A stretch of DNA of 26,471 nucleotides, from assembly GCA_001791115.1 (NCBI GenBank), contig MGDZ01000064.1, positions 1 to 26,471 of the forward strand, read 5' to 3'. Shown here one piece after another: positions 7,675 through 15,090 of the stretch (its first letter is position 1; each line of letters begins with the position of its first letter). A program made the translations under genes and the position numbers. This DNA is from Candidatus Uhrbacteria bacterium RIFCSPHIGHO2_02_FULL_57_19. GTDB lineage: Bacteria > Patescibacteriota > Patescibacteriia > 2-12-FULL-57-11. A model generated the notes under the pieces. It made no database searches and was not told the origin of the DNA. It was given only the letters and a program-made list of their open reading frames with translations.

Positions 7675-9057
7675 ATGGACCGGGCTATTGTCAAGTTAAA
7701 ACAACTGATACTGCTCTCTGGCGACCTGGCGATTTTTTATTTGGCGTTATGGGCGGCGCTTATCGCGCGCGGTTTGTTCCCCCGCACCGTCCTGATCGGC
7801 TGGAGCGGACACGTCGTTCCTTTTTCCATCGTTTTTCTGGCCTGGCTGATTATCTTCTATACCAACGGTCTCTACGACCTGGCCGCGGCGCGGAACGAAG
7901 CGCGTTTCCTGCGCAAGGCCGCCGCCGGTTTTGCCGCCGCCGCGATAGCGGCCGTGGCCTTCTTCTACCTTGTTCCTTTTTTCTGGATCGAGCCGCGCAC
8001 CACCCTGGCCTTTGATCTTTTAATCACCTCCGCTCTGTGGATTCTCTGGCGGACGATCTTTAACGCCACCATCGCCAGTCGGGCCCTGCGGACCCGCGTT
8101 TGCTTCATCGGCTGGAATCCCGAGGCCGCGGAACTCACCCGCATTATACACGCACGGCCCAACGTGGGTTACCAAGTGGCGGCCGTCGTCGCTCCCAATG
8201 TCAATCCCACGCTCCCCTCGGGTTCGTCCATCGCCATCAAACAGGATTTCTCCAGACTTTCTGATTTCCTGCGGAGCGAGCGCGTCGCGACCGTGGTCAT
8301 GGCTATGAGCCCTCGCACCACTCCCGAACTCGCTCGGCCGCTCTACGAAAGCATCTTCCTTAAGCTGGCCTTCACCGACATCATCCCCTTCTACGAGCAG
8401 CTCACCGGCCGGATACCGGTCTCGGCCATCACCAGGATCTGGTTTTTGGAAAACTTGCGCGAGGCGGAAAAGCGGTTCTATGACGTGATTAAACGCGCCG
8501 GCGACTTGGCGATGGCCGCGGCAATCGGAATTTTCACCATAGCCATCTCGCCCTTGGTTGCCGCCGCGATTTCGGTAAACTCCCGCGGTCCGATTTTCTA
8601 CCGCCAGGAGCGTGTCGGAAAAGACGGTAAACCATTCCGCATCGTCAAGTTCCGCACCATGGTCCGCGACGCGGAGACCAACGGCGCGCAGTTCGCGTCC
8701 AAAGACGACTCGCGAGTGACCCGCGTCGGCCGATTCCTGCGCGCGGCGCGCATTGACGAACTCCCGCAAGTATGGAATGTGATCCGGGGAGAGATGTCTT
8801 TCATCGGCCCGCGGCCCGAGCGGCCGGAGTTCGTCCGTCAGCTCGAGGAAGCCATGCCTTTCTACTCCATGCGCCATCTGGTCCAACCGGGTCTTACCGG
8901 CTGGGCCCAGGTCAATTATTCTTACGCCGCCACGCTCGAGGAAAATCTGGAAAAGCTCCAGTACGACCTTTTCTACATCAAAAACCGGTCATTGTTGACC
9001 GACCTGGCCATCATGCTGCGCACGCTGGGGATCATTTTGTCGGCTAAGGGTCAGTGA
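7675..9057 (+). CDS. Polyprenyl-phosphate sugar-1-phosphate transferase (WbaP/CpsE type)
   Basis: 460 aa. Four N-terminal membrane helices (about 10-33, 46-66, 82-105, 110-131) precede a Rossmann-like domain (about 140-260), then a membrane-associated helix (about 276-300) and the catalytic bacterial sugar transferase domain. Motifs visible are KRAGD (273-277), KFRTM (325-329), the catalytic Asp-Glu pair in IDELPQ (D361, E362) and GPRPERP (378-384). The enzyme moves a hexose-1-phosphate from an NDP-sugar to undecaprenyl phosphate, the first step of exopolysaccharide or glycan building. Length and layout are those of full-length family members. It is transcribed alone, divergent from the TPR operon, and ends in a hairpin terminator at 9095-9125. 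Which sugar is used cannot be read from the sequence. Confidence 0.9.
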   Translation: MDRAIVKLKQLILLSGDLAIFYLALWAALIARGLFPRTVLIGWSGHVVPFSIVFLAWLIIFYTNGLYDLAAARNEARFLRKAAAGFAAAAIAAVAFFYLVPFFWIEPRTTLAFDLLITSALWILWRTIFNATIASRALRTRVCFIGWNPEAAELTRIIHARPNVGYQVAAVVAPNVNPTLPSGSSIAIKQDFSRLSDFLRSERVATVVMAMSPRTTPELARPLYESIFLKLAFTDIIPFYEQLTGRIPVSAITRIWFLENLREAEKRFYDVIKRAGDLAMAAAIGIFTIAISPLVAAAISVNSRGPIFYRQERVGKDGKPFRIVKFRTMVRDAETNGAQFASKDDSRVTRVGRFLRAARIDELPQVWNVIRGEMSFIGPRPERPEFVRQLEEAMPFYSMRHLVQPGLTGWAQVNYSYAATLEENLEKLQYDLFYIKNRSLLTDLAIMLRTLGIILSAKGQ

Positions 9058-9084
9058 CGGATAGCGTGTAGTGCAAGGTCGGTA

Positions 9085-9125
9085 GTAAAAAATACGGGGC
9101 GCTCCAGCGGGGAGCGTCCCGTTTT
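9085..9125. terminator. Bidirectional Rho-independent terminator
   Basis: An 11-bp stem, 9095-9105 with 9111-9121 (one G-U pair on the plus strand), closes a 5-nt loop. TTTT follows on the plus strand and TATTTTTTAC on the minus strand (9094-9085), so it can stop both the sugar transferase gene and the converging gene at 9145. Confidence 0.8.
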
Positions 9126-9144
9126 AGATGTGGGAACCTCTTCA

Positions 9145-10209
9145 TCAGATCACGGTGAGCACCGCCTCGGCGATCCGGAAGGCGGCGCCCGGCTCGAGAA
9201 GACGCAGGAACGGTTTCCGGAACATCGCGAGCTGCTTCCTGGCCGCGGACGGATCGGTTGCAATGCGGTCCAGGATGCGGGTCAGGGCATCGGGATCATA
9301 GGCGGCTTCCGCGGCCACCGCCCGGACCAAGGGCGGCTGCGCGTCCGGGAATCCGGTGGCGGCGAGCCGTTCGGGGTCGGCCGGGAACATAGTGATGACC
9401 GTAGGGACTTCCAGAAGCACCGACTTGTACCCTTCGGTCACACTCCAGTCTGCGACGATCGCGTCCGAGGCCAGGATGAGCTCTTCCAGAACCTCGGCGC
9501 TGGCATCCACAGCCCGCGCCCTTCCGGCTTGGGCCAGAAGCCACAGGTTCCCCCGCACGGCGTCAGGCAGCTTGGGGTGCAGGCGCGGCGCGAAATGATG
9601 CCGCCGGCCGCCAAACTCGCCCTGAAACGACAGAGCACGAACGTGCTCCTCGGCCCGATCCGGCTTCTCACCCCCCGACCAATAGGTCACCAGGAGGTCG
9701 GGGTTAGCGAGGCGGAGCCGGCTGCGGACCTCGGCGCGGACCTCGGCGCCGCGGTTCGCGAACCCCGGCAGAGTTTCGAAGGTCGGCTTGCCAACCGCGT
9801 AGATGCGCATGGTCGGCCGCACCGAGTGCGCGATCTCCCGGGCCGCTTCGTCGTTGACCAGCATCACGTCGGGCGCGACGCACCGCGTGCCCTCCCGCTC
9901 GCCCGTGCCCCAGAGGTCTTCGAGCCAGACGACCGGGATCCCCTGCTCCTTCCCGAACCGCGTCCAGGTGATCTGGAAGTCCACCGCGGAGCCGCTCGTC
10001 CCGATGAGGATGACGTCCGGGCGATCGCCCTTCTCCGGGCCGCGGCTCGCGAACTCGATCTTCCCTTTGGCCAAAACAGCCGAAGCCGCCTTGCCCTCCG
10101 GGTCGGCAAACCAACTGATTCCCGCCCCTTGTTCGACCAGCCTCGGAGCCGCGAGAACGAGCTCCTTGGCAGAACCGATGTCCCCCACCACGATGTAGAC
10201 GTCCTTCAA
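9145..10209 (-). CDS. GT-B-like protein of unknown function, resembling glycero-/glycosyltransferases
   Basis: The start is chosen as TTG at 10209, preceded 6 nt upstream by an AAGGAG site; an ATG-initiated extension to 10272 would run through the terminator hairpin at 10253-10279 and is unlikely. The product is 354 aa. It begins KDVYIVVGDIGSAKELVL, a Rossmann-like start. The second half has PRLHPKLP and then ASDAIVADWSVTEGYKSVLL, arranged like the C-terminal nucleotide-binding part of GT-B enzymes and reminiscent of the SDYSS region of CDP-glycerol glycerophosphotransferases. I do not recognise the family firmly. GC content is much higher than in neighbours (67-70% in two 60-bp lines counted by eye), and it has its own start signal and terminator, suggesting separate acquisition. 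Confidence 0.6.
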   Translation of the reverse strand: MKDVYIVVGDIGSAKELVLAAPRLVEQGAGISWFADPEGKAASAVLAKGKIEFASRGPEKGDRPDVILIGTSGSAVDFQITWTRFGKEQGIPVVWLEDLWGTGEREGTRCVAPDVMLVNDEAAREIAHSVRPTMRIYAVGKPTFETLPGFANRGAEVRAEVRSRLRLANPDLLVTYWSGGEKPDRAEEHVRALSFQGEFGGRRHHFAPRLHPKLPDAVRGNLWLLAQAGRARAVDASAEVLEELILASDAIVADWSVTEGYKSVLLEVPTVITMFPADPERLAATGFPDAQPPLVRAVAAEAAYDPDALTRILDRIATDPSAARKQLAMFRKPFLRLLEPGAAFRIAEAVLTVI

Positions 10210-10214
10210 GGAAC

Positions 10215-10221
10215 TCTCCTT
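10215..10221 (-). promoter_or_regulatory. Ribosome binding site deciding a TTG start
   Basis: AAGGAGA on the minus strand lies 5-6 nt before the TTG at 10209. It rules in the TTG and rules out the longer ATG reading at 10272. Confidence 0.75.
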
Positions 10222-10252
10222 CTGACACGCGAGTGTCGGATCGAGACTAATC

Positions 10253-10279
10253 AAAAAAGACGGCCGAGTCAAGGCCGTC
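10253..10279 (-). terminator. Rho-independent terminator after the gpsA-glycerate kinase operon
   Basis: On the minus strand GACGGCC and GGCCGTC form a perfect 7-bp stem around TTGACTC, followed by TTTTTT. It begins 16 bp after the glycerate kinase stop codon. Confidence 0.85.
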
Positions 10280-10295
10280 CGGCACTACGGACTTC

Positions 10296-11576
10296 CTAGC
10301 GGCGCATGGCGAGCATCAAGTCGGAGACGTTGGTGCCGGTAACGCCGGTCGAGATGTGCTGGCCGATTTTTTTGAAAAAAGAATAGGAATCGTTTTGTTC
10401 CAAAAATTTGCGACCGGTCAGGCGCGCTTTGGCCGCCGCCTTTACGGTGACCTCGTCGGCAATCGCGCCGGCGGCCGGGGAATTATCAATTCCATCCGAG
10501 GCACAGGAGATGACCAACATCCCGGGTTTGATGGCCGGAAGCGCACCCAGAGCCAGCTCCTGGTTTCGCCCGCCCTGCCCCTTTCCCTTGACCGTCACCG
10601 TCGTCTCGCCGGCGGCAATAACGGCTTGCCCCGGCTTGGGTGCAGCCGCCAGTTTCCGTCCGACGTCTCTGGCTTCGCCGTGCAGTTTGGTTGAGAGAAT
10701 TCGAGGACTCCAGCCGCGCTTGCGCGCTTCTTTGACCATAGCCCCGACGGCATCGCGGTTGCTGGAAACAAGAACATTGGTTACCTTCGAAAAAAACAGC
10801 GGATCTTTGGGCGTCTCGCGCAGATCGCACCCGGGAAGTTTGCAAACTTTGATGACGTCATACTTGACCAAAACTCGGGCGGCGTCGTCCACCGTCGAAG
10901 TGTCGCGCACCGTCGGGCCGGAGGCGACCATGTCCAGATTGTCGCCGGGAACATCGGAAATGACGAGTCCAATGATTGTCGCCGGGTAGGCCATCCGGGC
11001 AAACTGCCCGCCCTGGATCTCTGAAAGATGTTTGCGGACAATGTTGATTTCACCAATGTCCGCGCCCCGGGCCATCAACGTCTTGGTAACCAAGGCCACC
11101 TCGTCGCATTTGAGCTGGAAGGGCCAGCACAGCAGGGCCGAGCCGCCGCCGGAAATGACGGTGACCACCAAATCACGCGAGTCGAGATTTTTCAAAAAAG
11201 CCATGATCTCACCGGTGGCCAGCATGTTGGTGAATGAAGGAAAAGGATGTGTGCCGGCGACGCTTTTGATCCGTTTGAGCCGTCTGCGTTTGACATCCAG
11301 CGCGATACCGTCGGTAATTCGCGAGCCGAGTATCTCCTCTAACGCCGCCGAGGCGTCAGCCGCGGCTTTGCCAATAGCAAAAACATAAATGTGGTCAAAG
11401 CGGCGGAGATCAAAACGTTTGCCGCTTACAAGTAACGACGACTTGCGAAACGATACAGATCTTCGAATCGCCGTTCGGACATTTACCGCGGCCAACCCGG
11501 CCTCGAGGATAGCCAAGGCGTCGCGGCGGATTGGTGATTTGGAAAGCGCGGCAATGTTTTTGATGATGGATTCCAT
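10296..11576 (-). CDS. Glycerate kinase, MOFRL family (GckA/TtuD type)
   Basis: 426 aa from the ATG at 11576, 7 bp after the gpsA stop; the longer open frame to 11894 lies inside gpsA and is rejected. The N-terminal DUF4147 domain has YVFAIGKAAADAS near 55-68, then GTHPFPS and the glycine loop VISGGGSALL. Further on are VISDVPGD and ASGPT, and the C-terminal MOFRL domain has GKGQGGRNQELAL and SCASDGIDNSPAAGA. These are the signatures of ATP-dependent D-glycerate 2-kinases. The reaction is D-glycerate plus ATP to 2-phosphoglycerate (less likely hydroxypyruvate-linked use). Pairing with gpsA links it to three-carbon metabolism, perhaps feeding PEP for the NeuB enzymes or glycerol phosphate for lipid or glycan. 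Confidence 0.88.
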   Translation of the reverse strand: MESIIKNIAALSKSPIRRDALAILEAGLAAVNVRTAIRRSVSFRKSSLLVSGKRFDLRRFDHIYVFAIGKAAADASAALEEILGSRITDGIALDVKRRRLKRIKSVAGTHPFPSFTNMLATGEIMAFLKNLDSRDLVVTVISGGGSALLCWPFQLKCDEVALVTKTLMARGADIGEINIVRKHLSEIQGGQFARMAYPATIIGLVISDVPGDNLDMVASGPTVRDTSTVDDAARVLVKYDVIKVCKLPGCDLRETPKDPLFFSKVTNVLVSSNRDAVGAMVKEARKRGWSPRILSTKLHGEARDVGRKLAAAPKPGQAVIAAGETTVTVKGKGQGGRNQELALGALPAIKPGMLVISCASDGIDNSPAAGAIADEVTVKAAAKARLTGRKFLEQNDSYSFFKKIGQHISTGVTGTNVSDLMLAMRR

Positions 11577-11583
11577 ATAACTC

Positions 11584-12564
11584 TCAACGAAGACACAAAC
11601 CGGCCAAATCGCGGTAGAGAGCCGCTGGTTTTTCTTTTCCGCTAATGATGTCTTGGATTGCGGACAAAACACGAAGTCGGATGCCTCGCTCTCGCGCGAG
11701 GCCAAGGGCGATTGGCGCGGCGCGAACTCCTTCGGCGCGCTCGCGGAGCGCCCCTGCGCCGTGGAGCCCTTTCCGGCCAATGGCCTCGCCGTACTTGCGG
11801 TTGCGGCTCTCCTCGGCAAATGAGGTCCCGATAAGGTCGCCCAGACCAGCCAGGCCGCCGATGGTTTCCCGTTTGGCCCCAAGAGCCATTCCAAGCGCGA
11901 TCATTTCCTGATGCGCGGCGGCAACAAGCATTGCTTTGGTATTGCTGGAACTGCCCAACCCATCAAGGATGCCGATACCAATGGCATAGGGATTTTTCAT
12001 GGCGCCGCCAATGGCCACACCATCCGGATCATTATTGATTTCGACGCACACTGTAGGCGATAAAAAAGCGCGACGAACTACTGGCGCGATGGATTTAATA
12101 TTTTTCGCCCCGACAACAAAGGTCGTCGGCACGCCGCGGACAAACTGCGCGGCCACGGCTGAACCGCCGAGCGTGCCAATGCGAGAACGGAGAGATGGGG
12201 CTTCAGCCGCTAGCGTTTGATGAGGAAGAAGATGCGTCTTTGCGTCCCATCCTTTGGCAGCAGCGAGAACCACCGCCATCTTGGAAATCGCCTTGTCTAA
12301 CATCTTGCTTGCCGCCGCGACGGCTTGCGACGGAACGCAGAGGATGACGAGCATCGCCTCGTGTGTTACTTCTTCAATATCCGTTGCCACCCGAACGCTC
12401 CGCGGAATAACAACACCCGGCAACCGCGGATTGACGCGCTTCTTTCTCATCGCCTGAAGCACTGTTTCATCAACATCCCACACGCCCACGCGATGCCCGC
12501 TTCGCGCAAAACAAACCGCCAGTGCGGTTCCAAGATTCCCAGCACCGATGATTCCAATGTTCAT
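11584..12564 (-). CDS. gpsA: NAD(P)H-dependent glycerol-3-phosphate dehydrogenase
   Basis: 326 aa, the usual GpsA length. The NAD(P) motif GAGNLGTALA is at residues 7-16, AAKGWD near 102-107, the catalytic Lys190 lies in GGAMKNPYAIG, and GLAGLGDLIGTS (237-248) with SRNRKYG (253-259) matches the C-terminal family signature. The reaction is dihydroxyacetone phosphate to sn-glycerol-3-phosphate, the phospholipid or glycerophosphate precursor. The usual GPS-A-E loop reads GGSAVAAQ here (133-140), so the Pro and Glu are lost. A candidate extended -10 sits 10 nt before its ATG, and the glycerate kinase gene follows 7 bp after. Confidence 0.88.
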   Translation of the reverse strand: MNIGIIGAGNLGTALAVCFARSGHRVGVWDVDETVLQAMRKKRVNPRLPGVVIPRSVRVATDIEEVTHEAMLVILCVPSQAVAAASKMLDKAISKMAVVLAAAKGWDAKTHLLPHQTLAAEAPSLRSRIGTLGGSAVAAQFVRGVPTTFVVGAKNIKSIAPVVRRAFLSPTVCVEINNDPDGVAIGGAMKNPYAIGIGILDGLGSSSNTKAMLVAAAHQEMIALGMALGAKRETIGGLAGLGDLIGTSFAEESRNRKYGEAIGRKGLHGAGALRERAEGVRAAPIALGLARERGIRLRVLSAIQDIISGKEKPAALYRDLAGLCLR

Positions 12565-12574
12565 AACGAGCTAT

Positions 12575-12583
12575 ATCGTATCA
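12575..12583 (-). promoter_or_regulatory. Candidate extended -10 for gpsA operon
   Basis: TGATACGAT on the minus strand ends 10 nt before the gpsA ATG (12564). No Shine-Dalgarno site is visible in the short leader; no good -35 was found. The TACGAT hexamer matches TATAAT at 4 of 6 positions. Confidence 0.3.
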
Positions 12584-12594
12584 TTTTCTCTATC

Positions 12595-12623
12595 TTGACG
12601 CGATAACTACAATCAGGTAACGT
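12595..12623 (+). promoter_or_regulatory. Candidate promoter of the Nudix gene
   Basis: TTGACG (-35, 12595-12600), 17-bp spacer, TAACGT (-10, 12618-12623; only 3/6). It would start transcription near 12630, upstream of the strong ribosome site AAAGGAGG at 12639-12646 that is followed by GTG at 12652. Confidence 0.35.
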
Positions 12624-12651
12624 ATCGCCTCCGCTGACAAAGGAGGAAACA

Positions 12652-13317
12652 GTGGATCCGAAATTCCGTGTTCCTTTCTCACCACAGAAGCCACTCGAAG
12701 AAATCCGCACCGGCGCTGGTCTCATCTCCGAGGGTGCAACAGATCTCGTCCAGACGAGATTCATCACAGTCACCGAAAGCCCAGCCGTACTCGGTTCCGG
12801 GACACGCGTTCCGGACTTCTATTCGGTCCGACGCGGCGATGCCTTGAACATTGTGCCCTTCATTCTGGGGGACAGCAAACTCGTTCTCATCCGCAAGATC
12901 AAGACGGCATCGGGAATCGCCTACTTCGGTTTCCCGGGCGGAATGATGCGGGGTGAAGACCCGGTCGCGCACGCGCTCGCCGAACTCCGCGAAGAAAGTG
13001 GACTCGAGGCGCGTGATCCCGTCCCGCTCGGCTTTGTCAATCGCGAACCGGAATCATCTACTGACCTCGATTACTTCTGGTTCGCGACGGTCAAGGACAT
13101 AAGCGGCCTCAGGAACGACGAGGAAGAAGGCATCACGACCGAAACCGTCTCGGTTGCTGACGCCATAAAGTACGCAATGTCCCAGTACTTCGATCCTTTC
13201 CACGCGACGGCCCTTTGGCGCGCGCTCCCCATCATAGCCACGCACATGGGGATCGGCAGCCTGCTGCCACACTTCCGGGTGGCACTCGAGGACACGATGG
13301 AGGCACTCAAGCTCTGA
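12652..13317 (+). CDS. Nudix hydrolase
   Basis: 221 aa from a GTG start with AAAGGAGG 5 nt upstream. The Nudix box begins GGMMRGEDPVAHA and ends ELREESGL (about residues 97-119), fitting G-x5-E-x7-RE-U-x-EE-x-G-U except that the Arg of the RE pair is Ala; the metal-binding Glu residues remain. Nudix enzymes cleave nucleoside diphosphates linked to another group, such as NDP-sugars, which would suit this locus, but the substrate is not predictable. An N-terminal extension of about 60 aa (FRVPFSPQKPL...) precedes the fold. It is a single-gene unit with its own promoter candidate, ribosome site and terminator. Confidence 0.82.
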   Translation: MDPKFRVPFSPQKPLEEIRTGAGLISEGATDLVQTRFITVTESPAVLGSGTRVPDFYSVRRGDALNIVPFILGDSKLVLIRKIKTASGIAYFGFPGGMMRGEDPVAHALAELREESGLEARDPVPLGFVNREPESSTDLDYFWFATVKDISGLRNDEEEGITTETVSVADAIKYAMSQYFDPFHATALWRALPIIATHMGIGSLLPHFRVALEDTMEALKL

Positions 13318-13323
13318 ACGCAA

Positions 13324-13355
13324 ACGGCACGGACGAATCCGCGCCGTGTTTTTTT
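13324..13355 (+). terminator. Rho-independent terminator of the Nudix gene
   Basis: A 10-position stem (ACGGCACGGA with TCCGCGCCGT, one A-C mismatch) closes a CGAA tetraloop at 13334-13337, followed by seven T at 13349-13355. It begins 6 bp after the Nudix stop. Confidence 0.82.
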
Positions 13356-13377
13356 ATCTGAAATTTTTATCTTTGAT

Positions 13378-14280
13378 TCATTGCTCTTTCGGAGCGAGCA
13401 AACCATTCATCCCTTCCGAAAACGAAACGGCCGGTGACCAACCAAGCAGCTCCCGGGCGCGGGTGACATCCGCAAGCGTATCACGCGCCTCGGCGTTTCG
13501 CGCTGGAATTGCGGTGGTCGGCCCGCCAATCATCCGGGCAATCTCATTGACGCTGTGCTGCTCGCCGGCGCCGATGTTGATGACTTCTCCCTTACCGACT
13601 TGATTTGATTCGGATGCAAGGATATTTGCTCGCACTACATCATCCACGTGAGTGAAATCCCGGGTTTGCTCTCCGTCGCCGGCGATGGAGAGCGGCTCCC
13701 CGGCTTTCCGCTGGCGCAGAAAAATCCCGATGACCGTCGCGTAGGCCCCCTCCGACGACATCCGCGGCCCGTAGACATTGAAATAACGAAGAGAAACCGT
13801 CTCCAGCCCATACAGTTCCGAGAACAGTCGGCAGTAGTGTTCGCCAATCCATTTCTGGAGCGCGTAGGGGTTCAAGGGATGTTCCCGCATGTCCTCGCGG
13901 AGCGGTAGAGTTGGCTGATCGCCGTAGGCGGAAGACGATGCCGAGTAAATCACACGCCTAACCTTGGCGTCGCGCGCGGCAACGAGCACGTTCAGCGTTC
14001 CATCCACATTCGCCGCGTGGGTTTCCAAAGGTCTTTCTATCGAAAGCGGAACGCGCGGGATCGCCGCGACATGAAACACATATTCGATCCCATTCATCGC
14101 TTTCCGCACAGTCTCGAGATCACAAATATCACCCACCACCAACTCCGCTCCTGGATTTACATTTTCACGTTTTCCGGTCGAAACATTATCAAGCACGCGG
14201 ACCGAGTGTCCATGCGCGAGCAAGGCATCGACGAGATTAGAACCGACGAACCCAGCTCCGCCGGTGACGAGAATTTTCAT
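13378..14280 (-). CDS. NAD-dependent epimerase/dehydratase, UDP-glucose (or UDP-glucuronate) 4-epimerase-like
   Basis: 300 aa from the ATG at 14280, 2 bp after the upstream stop; the longer frame to 14415 is inside the upstream gene. GGAGFVG is at 7-13, SASSSAYG at 113-120 and the catalytic Y139-x3-K143 in YALQK, followed by LRYFNVYGPR and RDFTHVDDV. This is the GalE/WbpP branch of the extended SDRs, which inverts C4 of a UDP-sugar. Being directly behind the UDP-glucose-dehydrogenase-like gene, it may act on UDP-glucuronate. It is the last gene of the six-gene operon from 19435. Confidence 0.8.
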   Translation of the reverse strand: MKILVTGGAGFVGSNLVDALLAHGHSVRVLDNVSTGKRENVNPGAELVVGDICDLETVRKAMNGIEYVFHVAAIPRVPLSIERPLETHAANVDGTLNVLVAARDAKVRRVIYSASSSAYGDQPTLPLREDMREHPLNPYALQKWIGEHYCRLFSELYGLETVSLRYFNVYGPRMSSEGAYATVIGIFLRQRKAGEPLSIAGDGEQTRDFTHVDDVVRANILASESNQVGKGEVINIGAGEQHSVNEIARMIGGPTTAIPARNAEARDTLADVTRARELLGWSPAVSFSEGMNGLLAPKEQ

Positions 14281-14282
14281 AT

Positions 14283-15080
14283 TTATCTGTCGGCGTCGAG
14301 CCGCTGGGAGGCGCGGAGTTCGTTGTTGATCTCCTCCACAGTTTTGAGCAGTTTCAAATCCACTCCCAGCGCCTCCCCGAACTGAATGAGAGAGCGGGTG
14401 TCTTTGGGCAGGCAAGCCCCGCCGTAGCCGCGGTATCCGCCGTGCATGACGTCCAAATGCGAACGTCCAATCCGCTTGTCCGCGGCAACCGAATCCTTAA
14501 CGCGGTCGTAATCAATCCCCAATTTCTGACAAAGATCATACATCTGATTGGCAAACACTACCTTTGCCGAAAACCAAGTATTCCCAAAATATTTGACCAT
14601 CTCGGCTTCGGTCGCCGGAACAATCCGCTCAAAAGGCGCCAGAGGCAGAAGCTCCATGACCGTGCCGGCCACCGTGAAACTTTGGTTGGTGTAACCCACG
14701 ATCTGCCGGTCAGGGAAGGACATGTCGTTGTCGGCCGTGCTCTGGGTGAGGAACTCGGGATTGAACAAAAAACGGTGCTGGGGAAACTGCATCTGGAATC
14801 GCTCAGTGGTTCCCGGCAAGATAGTCGATTTCAAAACGATGGTTTTCGATCCGAAAATATTCCGCACCGCCTCCTCGACAAAGGAAAGATCAAAACCGCC
14901 ATCGTCCTTGTGTGGCGTGGGCACGCAGATATAAATAATATCGGCTTTGTTCACTTCCTCCACCGACCCGAGATTTTTGAACTTGTCGTAGGCAAATATC
15001 GGCGTGCCTTTCGATTCATAGTAGCGCTTAACCGCTCCGCCGACCATTCCGATTCCGACAACTCCGAGGGTGTGAAACAT
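14283..15080 (-). CDS. UDP-glucose/GDP-mannose dehydrogenase-like protein lacking the C-terminal domain
   Basis: 265 aa from ATG 15080 (an in-frame TTG three codons earlier, at 15089, is possible). The N-terminal NAD motif GIGMVGG is at 9-15, CVPTPHKDDGGFD at 52-64 and STILPGTT at 85-92. The central domain keeps Lys163 and Asn167 (EMVKYFGN) and the nucleophile Cys223 in GGACLPKD (220-227). The reading stops about 40 residues later, so the C-terminal UDP-sugar-binding domain of ordinary 400-450 aa enzymes is absent. The gene is clean and flanked by in-operon neighbours, so this looks like a natural short form rather than a broken gene. The expected reaction is a two-step NAD oxidation of NDP-hexose to NDP-uronate. 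Confidence 0.78.
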   Translation of the reverse strand: MFHTLGVVGIGMVGGAVKRYYESKGTPIFAYDKFKNLGSVEEVNKADIIYICVPTPHKDDGGFDLSFVEEAVRNIFGSKTIVLKSTILPGTTERFQMQFPQHRFLFNPEFLTQSTADNDMSFPDRQIVGYTNQSFTVAGTVMELLPLAPFERIVPATEAEMVKYFGNTWFSAKVVFANQMYDLCQKLGIDYDRVKDSVAADKRIGRSHLDVMHGGYRGYGGACLPKDTRSLIQFGEALGVDLKLLKTVEEINNELRASQRLDADR

Positions 15081-15090
15081 AGTGTTCAAG

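Noticed and set aside
8020..8886. 288-aa minus-strand open frame
   Set aside because: Antisense of the sugar transferase gene; no recognisable domain.
10210..10272. ATG start at 10272 for the GT-B-like gene
   Set aside because: It would run through the terminator hairpin at 10253-10279; the TTG at 10209 has a proper ribosome site.
9130..10299. 389-aa plus-strand open frame
   Set aside because: It mirrors the minus-strand GT-B-like gene, has an Arg/Pro/Gly-rich composition and no family motif; high GC leaves long antisense frames open.
11577..11894. N-terminal extension of the glycerate kinase (532-aa reading)
   Set aside because: It lies inside gpsA in another frame, is Ser/Ala/Arg-rich, and the ATG at 11576 fits the family start.
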